The notes below the pieces were generated by a model, which was given only the letters and a program-made list of their open reading frames with translations, ran no database searches and had not been told where the DNA came from. Shown here in pieces: positions 24,731 to 36,389 of a DNA stretch of 64,000 bases. How positions within the stretch are numbered: the first letter of the stretch is position 1; every line of letters begins with the position of its first letter. A program made the translations under genes and the position numbers. This DNA is from Camellia lanceoleosa (taxonomy: Eukaryota > Streptophyta > Magnoliopsida > Ericales > Theaceae). The DNA lies in the NCBI GenBank assembly GCA_025200525.1, contig CM045762.1:83047893-83111892 (forward strand), in the 5' to 3' direction.

Positions 24731-25320
24731 GTCATGCCCCAAGCTCCATGACAATGCCGCACAATCATCTAAGTGAACATGCAAGGCTAAAAGTCAAATC
24801 AAATAAGCCGACAACATAAAATGCTCAAATTAAATCTTTAAATACCATAATGCCAAACTCCATAAATAATAAACAATCTTTATCATGTGAAATTGTCCAC
24901 CAAGTCCACTAATATAATCCACTAACAAAATTGTAATCTAAGTAACTTAAAATTATAGTCCTACTCTGGGCACTCCCACAAGCAAAATAAGGGTAAGCTA
25001 GACAGCCCAACAAATAACCAATCATCACTGCTAGCTGAATCAAGTATACAAAGAAAATAGTCAATAATCAATAAATATATTTTTGCTACAATTCAATAAA
25101 TAAACAATTATTTTGTAAGATGTCTTCATAGTTGAAAATAAATAGTGTACAAATACATTTTAATTGAAAAGACAATAAGATAATTCAAAGTAATTTCGTT
25201 GTTCAAATCGATGGTTTGATATTTAGATGGATCAATGATTTGATTCACAAAACTCAAGTCTTGGTGACTATTGTCACTTAGTACGTGACAAGGTCTAGAA
25301 CAACACACAGTCTAGTGATA
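24731..25320. other. Possible LTR end, TGTCATGCCCC-type
   Basis: Starts GTGTCATGCCCCAAGCTCCATGAC, similar to the TGTCACGCCCCAAAC start of the insertion at 51092. No second end or target duplication is found. This may be a remnant of a related LTR, and the call is weak. Confidence 0.3.
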
Positions 25321-26136
25321 AAGCCCCACAAGAAATATACCGATTCCAGTTTAGACCCGATTCATTTATTGCTTTGGATTTGGGATATCTTGTCTTGTAT
25401 CACCGTTCATGTCTTTATTCATCTTGTACTTCATTGAGTTTGGCTATTGGAGTATCATTGTCATGTTTGGAATAGGTTGGTAGCTTGTTTTTCAAAAGAA
25501 ATTCTGCCCGGAATTTTGCTTGTTCGCTCGAGCAACGCTTCTTGCTCTCAAGTAGTCTTTTACAGTTTGAAAATTACTGAGTTCTTGATATCTATGCTCG
25601 AGCGATGCTTCTTACTGGAAGGGATGCATTGTGTGCTCAAGCGACCATTCTTGAGCTCGAGCAGTGTCTTCGTTGTGTTTGGTTGCTCGAGTAACCATTT
25701 CTGCGCTCGAGCGATCTACACGTATATCAATCCAAATGGGTTAAATTTTGAGTCATTTTCTTATCTCTCTCTCTCTCTAAAACACTCTAAAACCTAGATC
25801 TACTTACTCTCTCTCTCTCTAGAAACCCTATCTAAAACTCAAATACATCTTGATCTATTGATTTTTACACCATAGTCCCTTTGATAAAAAGGTAGAGCTC
25901 ACCTAGAGCTTCATTTTGATTGGAGCAAAGTTTGTTTTCGGCTTTGTCAAGTTTTAACTCTTGTTCTTCTTGGTTCTTGTCTTTGAGGTATGGATTACTT
26001 TGACTTTTTTTTTATGATTTTTAACTTAGTTATTTGCTTTTCCAAACAAGATAGTGATTTGGGGATTTTTGGATGAAACTTTGGGTTTGGTTTTGAAATC
26101 AAAAGAGGGATTTTTGTATATGATTTTTGCTTTGTA

Positions 26137-26735
26137 AAAATGGTTGGGTTGTGCTATATGGTAGATTTTATCCATAGAGATTGATTTTTAAAGAAATGGG
26201 ATTTTTGTCCTAAATTGTGAGAATTTGATTTTTGAAAAGAGAAAATGGAATTGATGTTGGTTTTATGGAATTAGAACAATGATGATGATGGTGATAGAGT
26301 TGGATATGAATTATCACTCCTAATTGGAAATGTTGGAAAGCATATCTGTGTTAAGAATTATTTATCTGTTTAGAGATATCTGTTTTGGACTATCGGTTGA
26401 AGATAACTATGATTGTTGTAGAAATTGCATGAGAATTAGGTGAATTGAAATTATTTTCTCATCCATTTAAACATTGTAGCATATTTAACACATTAAAAAT
26501 GTTGTTGTTTTGAGAAAAATGGGTAAATACCTTGGTGAATTTGGGTTACAGTGTAATTGAGGTGTTATGTTGGCCTCTGTGTCCTTGGTGAAAGTTCAAA
26601 AACTCGTGCGGTTAGGTGTCGAGCCTTCCAGCTAATACCGATAAAAATAACAAATTGGTAGTACTTGTAGCCTGTTTGCAAGCATGTCCTAGAGATTCCT
26701 AGTGTTGTATCTACCGCCCTGTTTTTTATTGTAAA
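26137..26735. repeat. Direct duplication, copy 1 (about 0.6 kb)
   Basis: The segment starting near GGTTGGGTTGTGCTATATGG and ending near CCTAGAGATTCCTAGTGTTG is repeated at 27163-27740 with about 90 percent identity by eye. The copies are about 1.0 kb apart in the same orientation. Copy 2 is cut at its right end by the LTR at 27747. Confidence 0.85.
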
Positions 26736-27162
26736 GCAAATGGATTCTTGAATTGTGATATAACCTGGTATTGCATAGTTTTCGAAAAGTGATATAAAAT
26801 GTTTTAACACAGCATTGCATATGCATTCACCTTATAACTCTGTTAAAATTCATACACTATGTTAGATTATCTTTACTAGGCTTTAGCTCACCCTATCCAT
26901 TTTCAAGTGCTAATGATATGTCTCCGCTAAGGCAATAGCTTGGGAGGACTTGTAGCCAAGAGCTTCTGTTTTTGTTATTATTTTATTTATTTTGTACAAG
27001 ACTAGGGCTTTATTTGTATTGAGTTTAAACTCACTTTTGTTGTAACCAAGCACCGTTTTAGAAAGTTGTAGCCAATAGGGAATTATTATACATGTTTAAC
27101 TCTTATTTCGTATCTTTTGCCATGGCACATACTATAGATTCAGGATTAGGATTGTTGCTTTG

Positions 27163-27740
27163 TAAAAGTGGTTGGGTTGTGCTATATGGTGGATTTTATC
27201 CATGGAGATTGATTTTTAAAGAAATGGGGGTTTTTCCCTAAATTGTAAGAATTTGATTTTTGAAAAGAGGAAATGGAATTGATGTTGGTTTTATGGAATT
27301 GGAACAATGATGATGATGGTGATAGAGTTGGATATGACTTATCACCCTAATTGGAAATGTTGGAAAGCATATCTATGTTGAGAATTATTTATCTGTTAAA
27401 GATATCTGTTTTTGACTATCGGTGCAGGATAACTATGATTGTTGTAGAAATTGCATGAGAATTAGGTGAATTGAAACTATTTTCTCATCCATTTGCATTG
27501 AGCATTGTAGCATATTTAACACATTGACAATGTTGTTGTTTTGAGAAAAATAGGTGAATACCTTGGTGAATCTAGGTAGGATTGTAGTTGTGGTATTGTG
27601 TTGGCCTGTGTATCCTTAGTGAAAGTCCAGAAACCCGTACGGTTAGGTGTCGAGCCCTCCGGCTAATACTGATAAAAATGACAAACTGGTAGTGCCTGTA
27701 GCCTACTTGCGAACACGTCCTAGAGATTCTTAGTGTTGGA
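27163..27740. repeat. Direct duplication, copy 2
   Basis: Partner of 26137-26735. Between the copies is a unique segment (26740-27160) with TTTAGCTCACCCTATCC and GAGGACTTGTAGCC words. The copy ends next to CCACC (27742-27746), the expected left target duplication of the LTR that follows. Confidence 0.85.
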
Positions 27741-27746
27741 GCCACC

Positions 27747-29379
27747 TGTAGACCGCCCGAACTTTGATTCGCGCGCGATGGCGCAAATCGTGTTCTAGCT
27801 ACTACAGTTCGGACTCCTGTCACGGTTCTGAATCTAATCTCACAAAACGCAATGTAAGACTGATAAATCACCAAAGAGTCCAAATTTGGCAAATCGTTTT
27901 AGAAAATTGATTTTAATCAAAAAGTGTCAAACATGGACTGCTTTGCTAGATTTCAGAGTCGCCACCTAAATATTTTATTTTGGAAAATTTAGGAAACCCT
28001 GACTCGTACCTAAGGCCACGTATCTATCATCACCAAAGTTGCCTCGGCTCGAGAACTTGGGTATGAAAGGGGAAGGTCCTGAAATGAGCACCCCCGCTCA
28101 CCCGATCAAAGGATCGGCCTCTACTAAGCATGATATGTTGTTTTTGAAAACATATGTGTTCTTATTCCGGTTATTTAGCTAGAATTACTATGTGATGCGC
28201 ACAACATACAAGTATAGACTCAATCACGCGGATTGGAACAAAACAACTCATGTTTGTTTTTGAAAGTGGTTTGAAAGTGCTACTCGCAAGTAGGCTCAAG
28301 TGCGGATTTGCCACCAAACAAGGTGGGCTTAGGAAAACATGATTTTGCCACTTCAAGTGGACTTAAAACTCACAATCATCGAGTTGTTCCAATCCAGGAA
28401 ATCAATCCTTCACCCACAGGCATTCATGCAGTTATAGCAGTTAAGCAAATAGCCTCATGGCAAGCATTCTGTCATGGCAGTACTTACATGCATGCAAGGA
28501 TGCTAAAGCATAAACACTCACAGTGTGCTCCGAGCCAAAACATAAGCTAGTTAGTAATCAATGCATGATCTTAGCTATGTTAAGAATGCCTAATGCAACA
28601 CATGCGAAATGCAACTAAGATAGGCTCGACTATTCTAAGATGTCATATGAATGCAACATTTGATAACATGCTGTTAAACACGTATTCAAGTAAGCATTAA
28701 AATACAATGCAGTTTGAATGATGCGCCGAGCCCGGTGCATGCAAAACAAATGAATAATGCACGCATGCAAGCATAAGGATGCTAAATGAAATATGCCCTA
28801 AAATTAACCACCGTAAGCTAGTAAATAAAAGGGAGAAAGACGTGGGGTTGGAAGACATTCACACACACACGCATGCTTATTACAAAATTTGCCTTTCGAC
28901 GGAGGGTCCAAATAATAAGCTAAGTAGCTAATCTAAACTAATTAAACTAATTATTACAAAACGAAGCTGATTAACTAAAAAGTTAACTAATTACAAACAC
29001 AAATGAATAACTAAGTGCATTAACTACTTAAGTACAAAACCAAATAGCTAACTAGCTAAACAAAGTAGTTAAAAGGAGCCTCAGGGCGAGAAGTGCATAT
29101 ATGCTCGATCGCCTCTTTCAGAAATCCATTACTATGCCCCAACTTGCTTCTGTTTGCATTTGATCTTAGAACACTGTACAAACCTCCAGATAGCTCCTAC
29201 TCCATCATGGAGACCTCCAGGAAGGTTGCCGACCACTTAATGGTATTGTAGACCACCTGTAGACCACCTAAACATGCTGCAGACCAGAAAAAGTGGTCGG
29301 CCAGCCACTTTTACTGGTCTTCCGACCAGAAAATTCTGCCTAACTCCAGTTTGCTGTAACAGAGAACAAGAAGAGGCAC
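27747..29379 (-). mobile_element. Family L LTR L3, 3' portion, interrupted by element B
   Basis: Starts TGTAGACCGCCC, as at 5481 and 29380, and follows the same block order: the GATAAATCACC block, the GTCGCCACC block, then AAGCAAGCAT-type words. After 1,633 bases it stops in mid-LTR, after the words CTCCAGTTTGCTGTAACAGAG. The equivalent sequence in the next LTR (about 30930) continues with GCATGGCAATG. So element B inserted here. The last bases, GGCAC (29375-29379), should be its target duplication, with the rest of this LTR to the right of the window. Confidence 0.85.
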
Positions 29380-31249
29380 TATAGACCGCCCAGAACTCCG
29401 CTTCACGCGCAAATGCGCGAATTCTAGTTCTTAGCTACTACAGTTCGAACTCAATGTTACGGTTCTGAATCTAATCTCGCAAAGTGCAATACAAGACTGA
29501 TAAATCACCAAAGAGTCCAAATCCGACAAATCGTTTTGGAAAACTGATTTTAATAAAGATGTGCCAAACATGGACTACTTTGCCAGATACAGAGTCGCTA
29601 TTAGAAAATGCTGACTCGTGCCTAAGGCCACGTATCCGTCATCACCAAAGTTGCCTTGGCTTGGGAACTTGGGTACGAGAGGGGAAGGTCATGCAATGAG
29701 CACCCCCGCTCGCCCGATCAAAAGATCAGTCTTTACTAAGCATGATATTTTGTTTTTGAAAACATATGTGTTCTTATTTCGGTTATTAACCTAGAATTAC
29801 TATGTGATGCGCACAGCATACAAGTATAGACTAGATCGCCTAAGTTGGAACAAAACATTTCATGTTCGTTTGTTTGAAAATGGTTTGAAGTTTGCTACTC
29901 GCAAGTAGGCTAAGTCGTAGATTTCAATGAATTATTCCAATTCAAGCAATCCAACCTTCACTCACAGGCATTCATGCAGTTAATCAACTAAGCAGTTAGC
30001 CTCATGGCAAGCATGCTAACATGGCAACATACACATCTCATGCAGTATGCTAAAGCATAAATACTCACAGTGTACTCCGAGCCAAAACAAAGAACTAGTT
30101 AGAAATCATGCATGATTCTAGTTCATGTTAAGATGGCTAATGTAACACATGCAAAAATGCAACTAAAATAGGCTCGGCTATTCTAAGATGTCATGTGAAA
30201 TGCCACTTGGTACATGTATTCAAATTGGAATTGAAATATAATGCAGTTAGTATAATGCGCTGAGCTCGGTGCATGCAATACAGATGAATGGATGCACGCA
30301 TGCAAGCATAAGGTATGCTAATCGAAATATGCCCTAAAACTAACCATCGTAAGCGGTTAAGTAAAAGGAAAAAAGAAATGGGGGTTAGAAGACATGCATC
30401 ACACACACGCACGCTTATTACAACAGTTGGCCCTCTCGACGGAGGGTCCGAATAACGAGCTAACTAGCTAATCTAAGCTAATTAAACTAATTATTACATC
30501 AAAAAACTAGCTAACTAACAAGCTAACTAATTAAGTACAAAACAAAGCTAATTAACTAACTAGTTATTACAACACAAATAAGCAGCTAAACACATTAACT
30601 ACTTAAATACAGAACCAAAGCATAAACTAGCTAAGGAAAGCAGTAAAGAGAGGTCCTCGGGATGTGTAGTGCATGCATGCTCAGTTGCCTCGTTCGAAAA
30701 TCCAACGCGATGTCCCGATTTGCCTCTGTTTGCAACTGTTTTCAGAACCTTGCACCAAGCTCCAGAAAGCTTCCAACTCACCTTGGGGACCTGTAGGAAC
30801 ATGGCCGACCAGTTGTTGATGTTGCCAGCCACTGGCCGACCATTTTCCATTGCTGCAGACCAGAAAAAGTGGTCGGCCAGCTAGTTTTTCTGGTCTGCCG
30901 ACCACTTGTTGCTGCACTTCTCCAGTTTGCTGCAACAAAGAGCAAGAAAGGGCATGGCAATGTATTTGCAAGGTATGTGTACACAACCACCCTCCCTATC
31001 ATTTCATAAGCTCAAGGGAGTGTGGTTCTCGACACTCGGGCCACCAATCGCGCATCTCGATGCATGATGGCCGAGAAGCCAAATTGCACAATTCAATATG
31101 AAATGAATGCACACATAAACACATAAAGCCTTGATCTCTATCATGTATGATCAAGAGGGTCGTTGACCGAGAATTGAGGCAGGTTTCATCACTTCAAGTG
31201 TGAAACGTCCGACGTTTCTCGTGTTTGGATTAATACTTAATCCAAACAA

Positions 31250-31510
31250 ATGCAATGCAACTCAAGCATGCAAACATGTAATGTAACATGGCATACATAA
31301 TGCAATGTAAGATGGCATACACAATGTAAAGAACATGGCATACTCAATACAATGAACAACATGGCATACATAATGCAATGTAACATGGCATACATAATGC
31401 AATGAACAACATGGCATATGCAATGTGACATGATCATCTTAACAAAGCTAATGACATGCAAACAATGCTAATGCATGCATACTCAATGCAAGGCAACATA
31501 AGCATGCAAC
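31250..31510. repeat. Direct-repeat patch in LTR L4
   Basis: Repeats of AACATGGCATACATAATGCAA with variants. It is at the same place in the LTR as the patches at 1239-1360 and 7270-7540. Confidence 0.75.
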
Positions 31511-33627
31511 AACATGATGCAATGTAACAACATTCACATAACATGCTCGATGGACTTAAACCAAAATGGACAGACCTCAGTCATGCCCAAATCAATGGCC
31601 ATGGTGATGAAACTAAGGCATGAAGATCAAGACAAGCATGCTCAATGCAATGGCCCATTGACTAGGCATAAGAGCACAACTCTCAAGAGTGCTCAAAGAG
31701 TGACAAATATGGGAGTGTAACAACACTATAAGCTCTAAAATAAAGTATGAAATGATGCCAAATCATTCGAACAACACAAAGCAAAGCATGCTATGGTCCT
31801 TAAAGCATGAAGCTAGTAAAGAGGACTACAAAGGGGGCATGCAATACATGACACAAATGCATGAACCAGCCATAAAAAGAGCTCAAGTAGGTCAAAACAA
31901 AGACCGAAACATGCTAAGTTGGGAGCTCAAGGACCTAGGCAAGATGGCATGCATGCTAGGCCACAAATAAGGCAACAATGCATAACACTCAAAGGCACTT
32001 AAAGAGTGAAAGAAGTGGGAACATGGCAGTCCTATATGCTCTGAAATGTCTTGTTAAATGATTCCAAATCATGCACATGATATAAATGAAGCATGCTATG
32101 GTGCCCAAAACTCAAAGCTAGCATAGGCACTTGAACTATAGCTATACAAAACATGAAGCATATGGTCGAGGCAATCCAAAATAGTCCTAGAACATGTCAA
32201 AATGAGTCTAAAACATGCATGTAAGGAAGCCAAAATAAGCTAGCATGAAGGGCATGAAGCATGGAATATGCAAGGCCAAAAGGGAGGGTTACACTACACC
32301 TACCAAGACCAAGCATGGGATGGCTTCGCCAACAAAAATCAGAGTTATATCATGGAAAAATAACCCCAAAAAACACACTGAAATGATAGCTCGCAAGCTT
32401 AGGCATGAAGGCATACACAATGACTCATGTTTAAGGCATAAAGGACCAACCTTTCAAAGCATGGAATAAGTGAAAGATGTGAGTGTATGACCATAAAACA
32501 TGCACTAAAATCTCATAACAAATGATGCCAAATCATTCAAATAGGCCAAGCAATGCCTGCTAGTGAACTCAATACACAAAGCTAACAAGCTAAAATGCAC
32601 CATAGCTATACAAAGCATGGCATGCATGACCAAGACAACACAAATTAGAGCTAAAGCATGCTAAAATATGGACAAAAGCTTCTTAGAGTTAAGCCAAAAT
32701 CATGCTAGAATAACAGTCTAAAGCATGATACACATTAGGCTAATTCATGGAATTGCACCACAAGTGCATGGAGCATGCATGGGGCTATCAAACCAAATCT
32801 TAATAGAGGTATATCATGGCAAAACGACACCAAGAACATGCTGAGATTGACTCAAAACAAGCTAGAAAGACATGCTACTTCATGAAGCACACAAAGCTAG
32901 TTTGCAAGATTTACACTACAAGTGTATAAGGTATGCATGAGGTGACAAAACCAAGTCAAAATAGTGGTATGCCATGCTGAAATAAGGCCTAAAATAGGCT
33001 GAGATGTGGCCAACACAAGCTTAACAAACATGCTCAAAAATGAGGCAAATGAAGCAAGCATTCAAGAACACAAGGAGAGGGGATGACCCTCTCCTATTTG
33101 GGACCTCAAAACACCATTTCCACGACTGAAATTCCTCTGGAATTCAGTGGTAGAAAGGTCATGCAAAGACTAAAACAAGAGCCTAAAGGGATGGCTCAAA
33201 ACAAGGCCTAACAAGGCCAAAGAGGGGGTAGACTACCCCCAACATAAAAGAGACCTTAAACAAACATGTTAAGGACTAAAAATTAGAACTTTTTGCAGTA
33301 GAAAGTCAAGCCAAAAACAGCATGCAAATAGGTTCAAAAGCTTAATCAAAATAAAGGGTTAAAGGGTTAGTTGACTCACCCTTGTAGAACCTCTTCAAGG
33401 GTACCACTCCAGCAACTTTCTTGGATCAAAACCAGTCCAAAAGTACCAAAACCAACCTCAAGAAGCCTCAGCAACAAAAGTATGGTGTTTGAGTGTGTGT
33501 TTGTATGCACTAGTATGATAAAATGACAAAGGCACAAAAATGAAGAAGGAGAGTAATATAGAGACAAATGTGTATATGTATAGCTCAAGCACTTTTTCTG
33601 AACCTAGAGGAGAAGGGGGGAGGTTCT

Positions 33628-33637
33628 CTTATATAAC
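33628..33637 (-). promoter_or_regulatory. Putative LTR TATA box (element B)
   Basis: GTTATATAAG on the minus strand, about 0.9 kb from the LTR 5' end and about 50 bases downstream of the conserved near-palindrome. It is a good plant TATA match. Only the 5' LTR copy, outside the window, would drive the element; this copy could drive read-through into DNA to the left. Confidence 0.55.
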
Positions 33638-33684
33638 GAACCAAACCTCAAGCTTGTTGAGGAAGCTAAGGGCTCAAAGCCATC

Positions 33685-33706
33685 CCTCCATACGCGTGTA
33701 TGGAGG
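33685..33706. promoter_or_regulatory. Conserved inverted repeat in LTR U3
   Basis: Arms CCTCCATAC and GTATGGAGG around GCGT. The arms are identical to those at 9181-9200 although the surrounding sequence has diverged, which suggests selection or a protein-binding site. Confidence 0.6.
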
Positions 33707-34544
33707 ATGGTTTTTGTGCCCTCCAGATGTGACAGCTGGGGAGAAAATATCTCCAGGAAGCTGGTGAAAAGCTGCCGACCACTTGAAGTGGTTGGCCAGC
33801 TACTTGTAGTGGTCAGCTGACCACCATAAGTGGTCTCCCAAAAAGAAAACTGGTCAGCCAGGGGTAGGAGAGGTCTGCACACTGAAAGCAAGTCAATGGT
33901 GTAGTGGCCGACCAGAAAATGTGGCTCAAAGACCAATAAAATCAGTTGGCCGACCAGAAAACTGGCCGGCAGGAAGGAAAGTGGTCTCCAAGGGGAAGAA
34001 CTGGTCTCCCACCCTTGTACCACCTTCCAAACAAAGAAACCAAGGTTTGTACCAAAAACAAACCAAAAGGGATGCAAGACGAGAGTCCGAGAGGCAAGGC
34101 GCGCGGCCAGGAGCCTCGAAAACTAGTCTACGGGCATCAAAAGTGGTTTACGACCACAAAAGTGGTCTCCCAGACCACAGTGGCCCTCTAGGCCAAGGCA
34201 ACAAGGCGTGGTTCAAAAACCACGCCAAACGGAGAACGTTAAGCAGTCCCGAGACAAGGAGTGCGGCCAAAGGCTCCGAAAACCGAAAACTGGTCTCCAA
34301 GCAGGAAAAGTGGTCTTCGACCACAAAAGGATGTTCTACAAGACCTCTCCCTCCCTCCAGGGAAGAGAAAACAAGGTTCGGTCCACAAACCGAGCCAAAG
34401 CACAAAGAGTTCAGAGACCCGGAGGCAAGGCACTCAGCCGAAAACTTCGGAAACTCGAAACGAGCACCACATGCACTATCACCGAGCGCTCAATCGATGA
34501 CGTCTGAGTCTTAAGGTCGGTCAAAAATGGGGTGTCTACAGTTG

Positions 34545-34553
34545 CCCCTCTTT
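34545..34553 (-). promoter_or_regulatory. Polypurine tract of element B
   Basis: On the minus strand AAAGAGGGG is followed by CAAC and then directly by the LTR start TGTAGACACC. This is the expected second-strand primer just upstream of the 3' LTR. It shows that element B, and hence LTR family L, reads on the minus strand here, matching the strand of its pol. Confidence 0.85.
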
Positions 34554-36036
34554 GACAGAACTCGGAAGTCAAGAAGTGACGTGAGTGAATGTCAAAGCCC
34601 AGAGACGACCCATTTTTGACAAGGCCGAGGACTTAGACAAACAGGCAAGATAACAAAGAGATGCACCCCCAGGCAAGGGCAAAATGCAAATGACATGCAC
34701 AAAGCCGAGCATAACTTATGATCATTCAAAGAAAGTTGTAATGAAGCAAATATGCAAAATAAATGCAACAGTTTAAGCAAGCGAATGAGAACGAACCAAA
34801 CTACATCTCATGCAAAAAGAATGTAAGAAAATTATACAATTCTCACTGCGTCTCACGCAGAGAAGGAAGAGAAGTTCAAATGAACTGTACATACAATACC
34901 GTCTGGTCGCTCCAGCCTCAAATGAACCGTACATACAATGCTGTCTGGTCGTACCATCCTCAAATGAACCGTACATACAATACCGTGCCTGCATAAGAAA
35001 TAAACTTACCAGGTGCAATGTAGTTAGAAACGCATACCCCACATTACAACATGGTACAATTCCAATGTGAGATAAACACGTGCATACACAATGCCGATGG
35101 AAACATGCATAGCAATGCAAGTGAAAAGTGCGTGACAACGCATGTGAAAAGTGCATGACAATGCAACCTAAGTATGCACGACAACGCAGATGAAGAGGTG
35201 CATGACAATGCAACCTAAGTGTGCGCATAACAATGTGGATGGAGGTGTGACTTCAATAGCATGTTTGAAGCAAAATACTAAAAAAAGAGATACAAGCCTT
35301 AACGAGGCGAATAAACCCGTAACCTCCGATTTACCTCTCGGAGGGGTCACAATGTATTCAAAAAGGATACACCTTGCTCTTGACAAGTGATGATGAGCTA
35401 CGCATCGGAGACTTGAATTGAAGTTCTCGTAGGGACAAGTCGAGCCGAAAAGTGTACTTTTCTTGCACTTTCTCAAGGCCCGAGGACTCCAATCATCACC
35501 AAAACACACAGGGAGAACAATGGAGCCCTGAAGATCATCCAGGAGGGTGGCCGACCACCTACATCAATGGATGACCAGTTGTTGACCACTTAAGTGGTCG
35601 GCCGACCAGAAAAACTGGCTGGCCGACCGACTAGTTTAGCAAAACAGGGACAGATTGGTCTTTTCAAGGCCGGATCTTTACGTATACACATCCAAATCAC
35701 TTTTGTTCACAAACACAAGGCCGAAACACATTCTCCCTTGCTCCTAGACCCTTTTCTCTCTTAGATCTGCACTTTATACGTGTTTCCCAATGCCCCACAC
35801 AGAGTTGTTTTGCGAAAACTTTCGATTCTCTTCGTTTTAAACCGATTAGAATTTGTTTTCGGAGCTTCTTTCTCCATTTCCACCACTTGAGATATGTTTC
35901 CCTCGAAGTTTAGCATCTTTTCTCGGGCGTTGACTTTTGTTGACTTTTTCTCTTCCAGAGAGTTGACTTTTGTTCACTTTTTGCAATTTTGGCTTATTTT
36001 GCTCATTTTTGTATCTTTTTTTGCAGATTTCTTCAG
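34554..36036. other. 3' untranslated region of element B, 5' flank of the antisense PMD ORF
   Basis: Holds a short tandem array at 34878-34985 (three copies of a unit of about 37 bp around AATGAACCGTACATACAAT), a patch of TGACAACGCA words at 35105-35230, and a cluster of GGCCGACC motifs at 35545-35640. It then becomes pyrimidine-rich toward the ATG at 36037. On the plus strand a TTTTTTTGCAG tract at 36014-36026 looks like a splice acceptor, so a 5' untranslated intron is possible. No pol-sense gene is seen. Confidence 0.6.
35545..35640. promoter_or_regulatory. GGCCGACC motif cluster upstream of the antisense PMD ORF
   Basis: Several GGCCGACC, GGTCGGCC and GACCAGAAAAACTGG words in under 100 bases, about 0.4 kb before the ATG at 36037. 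A similar cluster precedes the second antisense ORF (56121-56255), and the same words fill the U3 of the family L LTRs. A shared promoter role is an inference. Confidence 0.5.
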
Positions 36037-36264
36037 ATGGCCAACGATATTCCATATGGCAGAGGCTCCCTGAGAGTAGAGTATGAGCCTGACATTATAC
36101 CATTGCCTCCGAGGATGCGGCTGTTCGACCCAGAGAGGTACCACCCGCAGGAGCACATCCTACCTCCTAGCACCTTCTACCATTTTACGGACTTCGCGTG
36201 ACGGGCGCCCATAGACTTACTGCTACGGGAGCCGGAGTCTTATCTATCTCATCATGCGCGAGAG
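36037..36264 (+). pseudogene. PMD ORF exon 1
   Basis: 76 codons from ATG 36037 to a GAGAG/GTGCGT donor. Frame continues through a TGA at 36199 to REPESYLSHHARE. The exon length is a multiple of three, and exon 2 opens in the same phase. Confidence 0.65.
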
Positions 36265-36389
36265 GTGCGTACTTCATTTTTGCATTTTCTGCGATGCATT
36301 TTGCATTTCTTGCACATTTCATGTTTTCCCTATGTATTATATCTGCTCATTCTAAACACATTCACATACACAGTACTTCTGCTCATACT

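Larger units (their letters stand above)
25321..27741 (+). other. Old LTR-like region with CTCGAGCG motifs and leader-like sequence
   Basis: No gene is seen. 25525-25720 has five or six CTCGAG-centred words, then CT microsatellites, AAACCCTA words and TTGGTTCTTG...GAGGTATGG. This order resembles, in the opposite orientation, the right end of the insertion 51092-54787 (CTCGAGCG words at 54110-54640, then a TTGGTTCTTGAGGTAGGGG segment at about 53850). It could be a diverged LTR of the same broad type. A direct duplication lies inside it. Confidence 0.4.
29380..34540 (-). mobile_element. 3' LTR of element B (L4, 5,161 bp)
   Basis: In element orientation it starts TGTAGACACCCC at 34540 and ends GGCGGTCTATA at 29380; the last CA is mutated to TA. 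The polypurine tract lies directly outside the 34540 end, which fixes the orientation of family L. Inside are GGCCGACC-type motifs (30795-30910 and 33770-34350), a near-palindrome (33685-33706), a TATA-like site (33628-33637) and a patch of 24-30 bp direct repeats (31250-31510). ORFs of up to 197 codons between 33600 and 34510 overlap on both strands, match nothing I know and arise from repeated GGCCGACC words, so I do not call them genes. Confidence 0.9.

Noticed and set aside
33604..34514. Overlapping ORFs of 157 and 197 codons in LTR L4
   Set aside because: They lie in the U3 region, overlap on opposite strands, match no family I know and are built on repeated GGCCGACC words; other LTR copies do not keep the frames.
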